From assembly GCF_051401765.1 (NCBI RefSeq), contig NC_135071.1, positions 4,752,961 to 4,816,960 on the forward strand: DNA of 64,000 nt, written 5' to 3'. The position numbers were made by a program, and so were the translations under genes. This DNA is from Calliopsis andreniformis (lineage: Eukaryota > Arthropoda > Insecta > Hymenoptera > Andrenidae). This document shows positions 35,151-44,483 of this stretch, in pieces. A model generated the notes under the pieces. The model worked only from the letters and a program-made list of their open reading frames with translations, made no database searches and had not been told where the DNA came from. Each line of letters begins with the position of its first letter. Position 1 is the first letter of the stretch.

Positions 35151-36150
35151 TGGTTACATATTAATATAAGAGGAATCCTAGTCTATGAACTTCATTTCTT
35201 AACCGCACGTCACACAAATTTCAGTCCCTGTTCATGGGTAAGCCGCTCTATCTGCGAACATTCCATGTACGACAAGCTAGGTCGGTACATTACGGTTTAA
35301 CTTTTATAAAGATTTAAAACTCGGAAATACTGGTGGAAGAGAACGTGGATAACACACACAGATGAAGTGTAGACCAAAAAATTGCTGGCAGTCAGCTATT
35401 CAAGAAGGACCTAGTTATCGATAAAGCTGGGACCATTTATAGTAGAAGTTCCATTAAAAGACTTGTGTCTATGAGTATCTTAACACGTGTTAACATGACC
35501 TTTTCAAGCAACCGAATTCTTCAAGTGAACTCTCAATGTGTCGGTCTCTCTGATATGCCCAAGTTACTCTTTGTTTCGAAACATGGTGCTAACACCTCTT
35601 AAAATATTAAAATGTATACATGTTACTTCCTGTACAGTTCCATTTTATAATGCACAAAAATGTGTAAATCGTCAACAAATTGTTTGCAAACTTCTTATCA
35701 TCCTAATAGCGGGTTCACAGTACAGTTGGCGACCAGCTTGCGTTCAGCTCGTGAATTGTGTTCGTAAGTAGTGTAGACATTTTTGCAAACAGCAAATAGT
35801 AAATAACAAGCTTCTCAGCAAAGATCGAATATTATTCACTGGGGAAGCGGTACATCAAAGGGTCTGTTCCCAAGCTCACAGCCTGCAACTATTCGAAAGC
35901 AATTCGTAAGCTGCTCACGAGCTTGAATCTAGACACGCTGCTGTTTTCGTTCGTAAACTGCTTGCTCGCTGCTCGCAAAGTGTTCGCGAACAGTACTCTC
36001 CAGTATGGATTACTTGATTTTTTCACGAGTATCGAGAACAGTATGCGAACTGATACGTGAACAGACGATTTCTAGGAAATTTAATTCTTATACCGTTCGT
36101 GAACGCTGGTGTAGACGCACCTTAAGAATACGACAGGAAGGTAGAACATA
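35151..36150. other. Intron with degraded repeats
   Basis: 35490-35640 shares caagcaaccgaattct, cttaaaatatt and atatgttac-type words with 55500-55720 and 56505-56733. About 35705-36130 is rich in alternating ttcgtgaac/gttcgcgaac words and may be a hAT-like MITE, but I could not fix its ends. Confidence 0.35.
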
Positions 36151-36580
36151 CAGGGAGTCTCAAAACTGGTGGTATAGGTGGTAAGGTGGTCATTCTATAC
36201 AAAAAAAGAAGACGAAATTATACATTAAATTTTTTTAACATTGTGTTTCGTTTTCAACAAAAGTTGAGTTCGAATTATGGTCAGGTGCAAGCATATGGAA
36301 GTACACTTTTGGGTGCTTAAAGGGCACGCAGGGTAAGGGGAACACTCTTGGCCTGACCACTAACTGTCCTTTCGGTAAGCTAGAAGCATTCCTCTTTCCT
36401 CGTTTACTCCTCAAGTATCTGAATCCGTACTTCGGTACACTTGTACTCGCTTAAAATTCAAAGTCAATTTTTCCGAAAACGAAGCACGATATCAAAAAAA
36501 TTTATTTTACATGTTCGCTTATTTCTTTTATGTAGAATCGCCTTTCTATCCACTTGTACCACCAGTTCTGAGACACCCTG
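36151..36580. mobile_element. MITE, TA target, CAGGGTGTCTC ends
   Basis: CAGGGAGTCTCAAAACTGGTGG at the left, CCACCAGTTCTGAGACACCCTG at the right, TA on both sides. Subterminal sequence is also complementary (ttgtgtttcgttttc against gaaaacgaagcac). 430 bases, no coding. Confidence 0.85.
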
Positions 36581-36963
36581 TACAACACCATGTAATTTGG
36601 TACTGTGATATTTCTTTATATCTGTAAGAATCTAATAAATCAAATAAATCTAAGCAGATTGTACATAAAGTCAGTGTAAAGAGTAAATCAAACTTTAACA
36701 TCATTTTTCAAAAGATCAAATTCAAGAACATACAAGGAAGGATTACTGCAGTATGTTGCAATAAGACCAATTTGGTCTTGATTTTTAAGGTTAAGATCAA
36801 GATTGGTTTTGCCAGAACAATAACAAATCACCGATCCATAGATGTAAAGTACTGTCTATGACGGTACTGTCAGTACGGATACTGTCTATCGGATGCCTAT
36901 GCCATATAATTTTGAAACATTCTGTAAAATTTATTGACTTATTTTATGAATATCAATACTTAC

Positions 36964-37258
36964 TTGCTAGTATGGTTGAATGGCGTAACTTTACTCTCTC
37001 TCGTATGATACGAATCTTTTTGCCCAGATAATGTATTTATATTCTTAATATCACTGTCAGAAGTTTGCCTAAACTGTTTAACATTTGGTGTTTCTTCTGA
37101 ATCCAACGTATCAAACAATCCACTACCAGAATATGATACACTTTGATGCTGAATAACATTATCATAAGCGACTTCTGCTTTGTTAGTTAAAGATTGATTT
37201 TCTTGCTCTGGTGTGCTTATGGAAGTTGCTGTAGAATCTTGACTTCTACGTTCAGTTT
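36964..37258 (-). CDS. HLCS: Holocarboxylase synthetase internal exon (N-terminal linker region)
   Basis: A 295-base exon with acceptor TTTGTTTGTTTCAG (37259-37272) and donor GTAAGT at 36958-36963. It encodes a Ser/Thr/Gln-rich, probably disordered stretch (TERRSQDSTATSISTPEQ to KVTPFNHTS). Two bases at the start complete the codon left by the exon at 57739-57924, and two bases at the end are completed by 14408-14542. Assignment to HLCS rests on splice phase, strand and position, since this part of the protein is poorly conserved. Confidence 0.72.
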
Positions 37259-37629
37259 CTGAAACAAACAAAACGTAATTTCCATTGGACTATAAAATAT
37301 AAAATTATCCAAATTTATATATCAGGGGTATGTGATTTATCTTGGAACAACACAAAATATAAATGATACGCACAAATTGCTTTAGACAAAAGTTACATGG
37401 TACCAAGAGGGACATATATGATGTGGATATTTGTTTCATCTTATAAGGGCTTTGAAAAGGTCTATAAAGATCACATTTAAATTTCTAAATAGAAATCTCT
37501 ATTTCTTATTACATATGCTTGCAACTGGCGTTAAAACGATTTCAAAATACTACCAATTTAGTTTGTGCAAAATACACCTGTAAATAATGTTTTAAAAACA
37601 CTTTAATATCAACTACAAGAATATCTGAT
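37259..37629. other. HLCS intron, no gene
   Basis: AT-rich intronic sequence directly upstream (in gene sense) of the exon at 36964-37258. No repeat identified. Confidence 0.4.
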
Positions 37630-38490
37630 GAAGAAACATTCCCAGCAAAGTGACAGGACACGAAATTCGACTTATTATATATCAATGGATTTGCTTTGAC
37701 GAGTATATTAGTAACATATTTTTAACGGAAATGTAATATAATTGAGAAATTTCATCGTAAAGTCTTTAAATTGCTGTCAATATTTTCAGCACGGTAGCCA
37801 TCTTTTTTGTACACGGGAAGCTGCGGCAGTCATCTTTCTTGCATACATATAAAATAAAACAATTTTTCAGATATCTGGAGACTTAAACATGTGGTTCTCA
37901 GACACTTAAAAGTTGTATTATTTTTTTTAAATCTTGGAACAAATCGAATCCAGATCTTTGTTATGGGGAGATACTGTCACGCTCCTCCTTCTCTAAACAA
38001 GCCTAGCCCAGACTAATTGTAATCACCCTTTTAGTTTTAGTCAAAACTAACCGAATTACTAAAATGAATGTTGAACACGGAACACGTTTTGTTTTTGTGT
38101 AGTATAAAAATGAAAATAAAATATTTTGTTTTTTACAAGCGTTCCGACAATGGTGAATTGTTGAAACAATAATCGTAACAAATTCAAATAGAACCGATAG
38201 CGCATCATTAAGTTGTTCGATATATTAATCGAACACTTTACTCCCATCGATAAATGTATCAGACGCTACACTTTAGTATGCAAGAAAGGTGGCTGCTGTA
38301 GGCTTCCGCGCATGCGCACAAGTCATATGTATACAAGAAAGATGACCATCCTGCTGAGAATATTGACAGCAATATGAAGACTTTACGATGAAATTTCTCA
38401 GTTGTAATACATTTCCGCTAAGAGCGTATTCTGTTTCCGTAACATACTTGTCAATGCGGATCGATTGATATATGTGACCTGGTCTATGAA
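37630..38490. mobile_element. Inverted-repeat element
   Basis: About 37640-37860 and 38275-38490 are reverse complements (gaaatttcatcgtaaagtctt against aagactttacgatgaaatttc; ctgtcaatattttcagca against tgctgagaatattgacag). The spacer of about 400 bases has no gene. Ends not resolved. Confidence 0.65.
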
Positions 38491-38624
38491 AAGGGGGCTT
38501 ACGTGCGAAATCAAGTTATCGAGAAAACAGCTGTTAAAGGTAAACAATTCGTTTCGTCAGTTTCTCGTTAGTTGTTCCCTTTTCTCCGCGTTGCCTGGTG
38601 TCTAACTATATTCAAGGACGTCGA

Positions 38625-38953
38625 TGTTAGAAATTTATTGAAATTATGTTCTAACTCTTGAGCGATTATTACAATGATTATAAGCTGACAATGAATTCGT
38701 CAAATCAGGCGGAAGAATTCCATCGATGTTGCTAGTAGCGATGCTCGAGCCAGAAGGGAGGGCCCTACGCGTGGGGTCCCTTTCTGCACGCAGTTTCGGC
38801 TACGTTGCCGAGGTGCGTTGTCTCCCTGGGTTTTTCCCTGGGTTTTCCCCCGGGGTTGCCGCTTGCCCTCGCGGGGTGCATTTCCGCCTCGGTGGTTGCT
38901 TCCGGGGAGTGCCACTCAGGTCGTTTAGGCGGCAATTTTGAAAATTTCTTACA
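38625..38953 (-). repeat. 3' LTR of gag-only retrotransposon
   Basis: A 329-base LTR whose partner at 41297-41625 differs by two substitutions as counted by eye (aggcgGaag/aggcgCaag and ccaTcgatg/ccaCcgatg). Element orientation is minus, so this is the 3' LTR. Target duplication TCGA lies at 38621-38624 and 41626-41629. Confidence 0.92.
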
Positions 38954-39033
38954 TTCGGCCATCCTGACGATACGTCTGTCCTCAGACGCTCTCTCGAAGA
39001 GGGCACGTTCTGCATTGCGACGTCCATCGTCGC

Positions 39034-39351
39034 CCTGATGAGCTGAGCGCTACAACGCTCGCTGCAATGATGAAATCCACCGTAGTCCTGATGAGGTGAG
39101 CGCTACAACGCTCGTTGTAATGATGAAGTCCATCGTAGTCCTGATGAGGTGAGCGCTACAACGCTCGTTGTAGTGATGAAGTCCATCGTAGTCCTGATGA
39201 GGTGAGCGCTACAACGCTCGCTGCAATGGTGAAATCCACCGTAGTCCTGGTGAGGTGAGCGCTACAACGCTCGTGGTAGTGATGAAGTCCATCGTTGCCC
39301 TGATGAGGCGAGCGCTACAAAGCTCGCTGCAGTGGTGAAGCCCAACGATGA
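39034..39351 (-). repeat. Six 53-base tandem repeats, each with stem-loops
   Basis: Units start (CCTG) at 39034, 39087, 39140, 39193, 39246 and 39299, an exact 53-base period. Each contains GAGCG-CTACAA-CGCTC; the sixth has changed but pairs in a shifted register (GCGAGC/GCTCGC). A second stem per unit is GATG/CATC in some copies and GGTG/CACC in another. Frames of 129-135 codons through here are translated repeats, not genes. Confidence 0.9.
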
Positions 39352-39621
39352 CCTGAAGATTGAGCAAACCAATGCTCGCTGAAGACAAGGCACCCTGTGC
39401 CTCGACGAAGTCCAACGATGACCTGAAGATTGAGCAAACCAATGCTCGCTGAAGACAAGGCACCCTGTGCCTCGACGAAGTCCAACGATGACCTGAAGAT
39501 TGAGCAAACCAATGCTCGCTGAAGACAAGGCACCCTGTGCCTCGACGAAGTCCAACGATGACCTGAAGATTGAGCAAACCAATGCTCGCTGAAGACAAGG
39601 CACCCTGTATTCGGTTATTTT
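39352..39621 (-). repeat. Four 70-base tandem repeats with two stem-loops each
   Basis: Units start at 39352, 39422, 39492 and 39562, almost identical. Each has GAGCA-AACCAA-TGCTC and, in the first three, AGGCAC-CCT-GTGCCT (39388-39402, 39458-39472, 39528-39542). The fourth unit diverges after CACCCTGT. Confidence 0.9.
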
Positions 39622-40116
39622 GACCTGACGCCCAGCGTCATTCAAAATAACCTCCGACTGCCTCAACACAACACCCAGTGCTTGTTTCGGTCAATCGTTG
39701 TTCGCTGATTCTGCGATACCCAGTATCACATCGGAATCAACTTGACCTGGGACACCCAGTGTCCACCCTCGGTCCACGACCTAGCGCACCCAGTGCCCAT
39801 CCTCGGCCAACTCATTCATGATCGCTGCGTTCCTCTCCTGCTGCGGCATGGTACCACGGCGCGCTGCCCGTTGTCGCTCTCCCGTACGTCGTTCACTGCG
39901 GTGAGGTACCCCAGGTACCTCGTCGCCTGGTCCTTGACGTATGGTATCGCTCGCCGCAGCTTCCGATCGCCTCGTTAGGGGTAGTCCCAGACTATCCCTC
40001 AGCGATTCTGTTTCTGCGCAAACATAAATAATAGATATAAATAAATATCAACAATAGTCATCGGAATCTCCAGGCCACTGGGCCTGCCAGTTCCCTATGA
40101 ACGTGTCAACGTTCAT
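39613..40116 (-). other. Non-repetitive array of stem-loops with a constant CCA loop
   Basis: Perfect short stems with loop CCA on the plus strand (UGG in the sense RNA): 39613-39652 (TGACGC/GCGTCA, inside an 11-base outer stem GGTTATTTTGA); 39668-39685 (CAC/GTG plus ACAA/TTGT); 39706-39739 (GATAC/GTATC inside TGATTC/GAATCA); 39750-39764 (GGACAC/GTGTCC); 39786-39796 (GCAC/GTGC); 39903-39921 (GAGGTACC/GGTACCTC); 39978-39998 (TAGTC/GACTA). Two more have other loops: 40071-40086 (CAGGCC/GGCCTG) and 40097-40116 (ATGAACGT/ACGTTCAT). Similar ones near the LTR are 38973-38988 and 39017-39033. Stem sequences are unrelated, so this is not duplication. Confidence 0.85.
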
Positions 40117-41090
40117 CTCCCGCCATCGTCGCCTGGTATCGGTGGTGGTGGTTGCCTCCACCGCGAAGGTCCCGCTGCCGACTTCCGTTGTGAGTCTCCC
40201 ATCGGCATTTCTCCAAGATTCCGCATTAGGGAATATAGTTCGTTCACGTCGGTGACTTTGGCTGACCGTATCGAACGGGCTATGGCAGCATCCGGTATGC
40301 CACCGATCACGGCATCAATTAGGTGCTCATCCGGGATCACCAACTCGAGTTTCCGCAGCTTCTCGAGCTTCTGGAAACAATAATCCCCGAGCCGCTGCCC
40401 CGGTTTCGCCCTGTACACCGCAACGTCCTCCAAACGTTGGCTAAAAGACATTACGTTCCGAAATTGCTTCTTCAGCAAACCCCGAATGTCCCGCCAGGCT
40501 GTGGTCACATCCTGGCGTGCGTCGAACCACCTCCTAGCATGTCCTTTTAGCCGCGTCGTAATCAGCCGCATCACGGCGTCATCGCTCCACCCGAATTTTT
40601 CGGCCAGAGCGTCCACTTGTTTGACCCAACGTTCAATGGTTGGGTCCTCCACTTCCGGGTCATAAACCGGTATCAATAGTTCATCTCCCGGTCGAGCGCG
40701 ACAGGGCACTCGCGAAGACGATCGCGACCGTTGTCTGCCCAACTTCTCCACCAATTGTTCCAATCGGTCCAACCGCTGCATGATGGGGTTGGACGCCATG
40801 GGTGGCGTGCGAGCACCCGAATCCGACCGCGAACGTGAGCGTACGCGCGGCGGAGAACGGGAACGTGGACGCCGATGCGGACGCGTAGAAGAACGCGCAC
40901 GTGAACGCGTACGTGAACGCGTACGTGAACGCGACATCGAACGCGCTGTACGGCTTAGCGAGGCCTCTATTAATCGCTCTAAGCGTTCTAAACGAGCGTT
41001 CTGCTCCCGCACACCCTCTTCGATTGTATCCGAAGAGCTGTCGTGTCGCTTTTTCGTCGTTTCGTTATCACGACGAGAGTTACGACCCAT
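40113..41090 (-). CDS. Gag of the gag-only retrotransposon, intact
   Basis: 325 codons from the ATG at 41090 (MGRNSRRDNETTKKRHDSSS). N-terminal heptad-like helix (NARLERLERLIEASL); a strongly Arg/Ser-rich RS-type segment (about residues 50-95, partly encoded by a tandem gtacgtgaacgc repeat at 40898-40925); a second short helix (MQRLDRLEQLVEKLG); then a Retrotrans_gag-like domain (about 140-290: PTIERWVKQVDALAEKFGW, GHARRWFDA, LKKQFRN, DYCFQKLEKLRKLEL). No zinc knuckle and no downstream protease or pol. The stop codon (40113-40115) lies in an 8-base-pair hairpin. Gag would form particles in the cytoplasm with enzymes supplied in trans. Confidence 0.85.
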   Translation of the reverse strand: MGRNSRRDNETTKKRHDSSSDTIEEGVREQNARLERLERLIEASLSRTARSMSRSRTRSRTRSRARSSTRPHRRPRSRSPPRVRSRSRSDSGARTPPMASNPIMQRLDRLEQLVEKLGRQRSRSSSRVPCRARPGDELLIPVYDPEVEDPTIERWVKQVDALAEKFGWSDDAVMRLITTRLKGHARRWFDARQDVTTAWRDIRGLLKKQFRNVMSFSQRLEDVAVYRAKPGQRLGDYCFQKLEKLRKLELVIPDEHLIDAVIGGIPDAAIARSIRSAKVTDVNELYSLMRNLGEMPMGDSQRKSAAGPSRWRQPPPPIPGDDGGR

Positions 41091-41296
41091 CTTGTCACTT
41101 ATTATCACTACTTATACACTATTATATACACAATATGCACAATAGAGTCACTGTCTCTTCCACTATATACACTATATACGCAGCTCACAGCGAAATGGCG
41201 TCTCTATCGCGTCACCGTGAGCGGAATATTTTGTCGGCCGTTCCACACGAAATCCGCGAACGCGGCGCAGCACGTGGCTATGTCCCACTTCTGATA

Positions 41297-41625
41297 TGTT
41301 AGAAATTTATTGAAATTATGTTCTAACTCTTGAGCGATTATTACAATGATTATAAGCTGACAATGAATTCGTCAAATCAGGCGCAAGAATTCCACCGATG
41401 TTGCTAGTAGCGATGCTCGAGCCAGAAGGGAGGGCCCTACGCGTGGGGTCCCTTTCTGCACGCAGTTTCGGCTACGTTGCCGAGGTGCGTTGTCTCCCTG
41501 GGTTTTTCCCTGGGTTTTCCCCCGGGGTTGCCGCTTGCCCTCGCGGGGTGCATTTCCGCCTCGGTGGTTGCTTCCGGGGAGTGCCACTCAGGTCGTTTAG
41601 GCGGCAATTTTGAAAATTTCTTACA
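41297..41625 (-). repeat. 5' LTR of gag-only retrotransposon
   Basis: In minus orientation it reads TGTAAGAAATTTTC...ATTTCTAACA. The leader 41091-41296 lies between it and the gag ATG. See the partner LTR at 38625-38953. Confidence 0.92.
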
Positions 41626-43367
41626 TCGAGTGTTGTTTCTGCTCGGAATATTATCCTAGTTAATCGCGTTAAGTTGCTAATTTCGGATTTCTAAACGAGT
41701 AACACTGAAAAAGTGAGTTTACAAATGTTATCATTGTTATCGTGCCGGCCGTCTTTTTCAGAAAAATTAGTGTTGATGAGGAGTTTAGTGCCATCCACAG
41801 TCAATATTTCCCTGAAAACGATGAAGACAATGACGGGTCCGATGATTATGTTAGTTCGAATGGCGATGATAATGAACTATATTTGTCTTAGGCAGAAGAT
41901 GATATGGAACAAAGTTTCGTTAGGATGGATGTATCTGCTGTCGATGAAGAGGAAGAGGAGCTGGTAACCAAATTTCTCTCAAAAGATTGTTGTAATAACA
42001 AATGCCAAACAATTATACCACGAAAAATGATCGAGAATAGGAGAAACAATTGTTTAGAATTAGCAAAGAATGAACTCGATTTAGTGATACTAAGTCATAT
42101 CGAAGCCGGAATGATATGTAATGAAGAATTAGAAAGTGTTTATTCGAAGCTTGTCGAACGGAAGAAATATGGACAGAGAAAGGATAGAGAAGTTACGAGG
42201 CATAAGATCGATTTTACCTTCTACAACGTATCTGTTTGTCGTTCGCTTTTCCTTTTTGTACATGCATGTGGGAAGAAGCGTTACGAACACTTAGTACATC
42301 ATTTTCAAGCACACGGTACAACAGTACGAGTACATGGACTAGCGAGTAAACCACCTACAAATCCGAAAGCGTTTAAACCGGCTAATATCCAAAAAGCTGT
42401 CAAATTCATCGAGTATACAGCCGATCTATTGGCTCTTCCATTGCCGGGACGACTTCCCAAATTTAAAGACTATCGCGTCATGAAATTACCATCGAACGAG
42501 ACAAAGTCCTCCATTTATCGAAAATACATTGCTTCCCTCAATGATGACGAACCGAAGATGAGTAATCGCAGTTTTCGACGCATATGGGCCAAGTACATAC
42601 CCTACGTTACAGTAATGAAACCGGCGGATGATCTCTGCGATATCTGTCGTGGTAATTAGGTCATTTTTTGCTTATTCTAAGGTTGTGTCAAACGCAGATA
42701 TTGAATTGAGTCTTCTTTTTCAATAGGAAACACGCTATCGATTACGCAAGTCAAAAACGTTCCTGACGTTGAACGTGAAGAGAAGCTGAATCAATTTCTC
42801 AATCATCTCCACAAAACCCGAAATCAATGAACGTACTATCAAAGTTGATGTAGAAATACTGAAGATACGGCAACGGTTCTGTCGTTCAATTTCGCCCAAA
42901 TAGTTCATTACCCTGTTAGTCCACAACAACCTGGTACGACTTACTTCAAGGCAACGAAAAAGTGCGCAGTCTTTAGAATTACAAATGAAAAACAAAAAGT
43001 TCAGGTGAGGATTTCGAACTGTATCGTACGAACTCAAATATCTTGCTTTTATAAAGGACCGAATTGCGTCGTGAGCATCTTGCACTATCACCTGCAAACC
43101 TATAAAGAAATCGAAACTTTGGTTCTTTTCTGCGACAATTGCGTTGGGCAAAATAAAAATAACGTTCTGCTATCGTATCTGCAATGGCGAGTGGCTCGAA
43201 GACTGAACAAAACGATTTTATTCAATTTCCTCCTTACGGGTCATACGAAATTCGCGCCGGATCGTTACTTCGGTATTTTCAAGGCGAAGTACGCCGCATA
43301 GTGATCGATTTCGCGATTTTAGCGGGACAAAACCTATAATTCGAAAAGTGCTATATGCACGCTATTG

Positions 43368-43823
43368 TTATTCGAAGGTCTCAATATCAGATACCATATC
43401 TAAACTATCTAATGAAATTTGTTGCTCTCCAGTGTTTGAAAATTGTGATTTTTGTAAAAGGAACAATACTTCTTCGGGCAAATTTTTCTTTTTCTTTATG
43501 CGCATGCTTCTTAAATTGCTGACAACAGGGTCCGATGAAAACAGTAAATAATTGAAAATATCTGTATTTGTATTGACTCTTGAAAATTTTCTACTATGTC
43601 GTTCTCTTATATTCCTATAGTCTTTATGCCTTGCTTCTTGAACATCCTCGGATAGTTGCCCAATAGGCAATAATAAGGAATCAATTACATCAGCTCCATG
43701 GATTAAAATCTTATGAACGCTAACTGGCATAAAATGCCAACCATAAAGATTTACATACATTTCTATCGTTTCTTTCGCATACTGCCTAAAGCTTTCCGTT
43801 TCTATAGTATATCCGCAAGACAA
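43368..43823 (-). pseudogene. C-terminal fragment of an uncharacterised transposase-like protein
   Basis: About 150 codons with MYVNLYGWHFMPVSVHKILI, LLPIGQLSEDVQEARHKDY and FNYLLFSSDPVVSNL. I recognise this pattern as recurring in insect proteins annotated only as hypothetical; its position between perfect terminal repeats supports a transposon origin. No catalytic residues can be assigned. The natural start is missing, so the frame opens mid-protein. Confidence 0.6.
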
Positions 43824-44215
43824 AGTACTCTTCGCTCTACGCAGAATTCACAAGTCTATAAAATTGACAATTACTTATAAATGCGCACATGGATGTAGTT
43901 GAAACTTTGTACACAGTAAGCCAAGACTTTGTGGCATCGAATAAAAGAGGAATTAAAGTATACCTTTGTATATCTTTGTTCTGATAACCTCGTAAATATT
44001 AGTTTGCTTCTCGTGTGATTCTTAAATATTACACTATAAATAAAACCTAATATATTGTAATTAAAGGTGTCTAATCATGTAATAACGGCTCATAATGTAT
44101 GTAGATACCTTCCTTACTCGAATTCATATACTCAAAGTTTATATTTTTATCCGTAACAGCTAAAAATCAGTCCAAGCATCTACTATATTTGAATATATCT
44201 TACTAAGGCAAATAT

Positions 44216-44483
44216 TTTTTTTTTTTTTTAATTTATTTATTTAAGGTCGCATCGGCTTAAGGAAGTCATTAGCGACCACGTTAGTTATACATTTGCTAGT
44301 GTACAACGTGTGTGTCTTTACAGAGTATATGTGCATACACGATTTGTTTACAGTTAGTCTGAGGTATTGTATAGTAGTGGGTATTTCACTTTTGGGAGCA
44401 AGTAGTTCATAGTTTTTTTAATAGATGGGTTTGTTCCAATAGGTTAGTTATATTTTCTAGGTATTTGTTGTCGTTTAGGCTGA
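44216..44483 (-). mobile_element. 5'-truncated LINE 3' end
   Basis: Flanked by a 15-base duplication TACTAAGGCAAATAT (44201-44215 and 44484-44498). On the minus strand it ends in AAATAAATAAATT plus a run of A, a typical LINE tail. Contains only 3' untranslated sequence. Confidence 0.85.

Larger units (their letters stand above)
38625..41625 (-). mobile_element. Young gag-only LTR retrotransposon with stem-loop array
   Basis: 3.0 kb element with TG..CA LTRs, a TCGA duplication, an intact gag on the minus strand and no protease, RT or integrase. The 1.1 kb between gag and the 3' LTR consists of tandem repeats and many short perfect hairpins. Near-identical LTRs show a very recent insertion, so it must have been mobilised by pol proteins from another element. 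A 4-base duplication suggests a Gypsy-like partner (inference). Confidence 0.88.

Noticed and set aside
38700..39038. Frames of 60-77 codons in the LTRs, repeated at 41372-41659
   Set aside because: They are in the duplicated LTR sequence and have no coding signature.
39034..39621. CRISPR-like array
   Set aside because: Repeats are directly adjacent with no unique spacers, and the sequence lies inside a eukaryotic LTR element.
39209..39669. Three overlapping frames of 72-135 codons on the minus strand
   Set aside because: They translate the 53- and 70-base tandem repeats; no start context, no domain, and the repeat stems explain the sequence.
40780..41302. Plus-strand frames of 121 and 133 codons opposite gag
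   Set aside because: Shadow frames of the Arg/Ser-rich gag codons; the gag frame has the domain and the LTR context.
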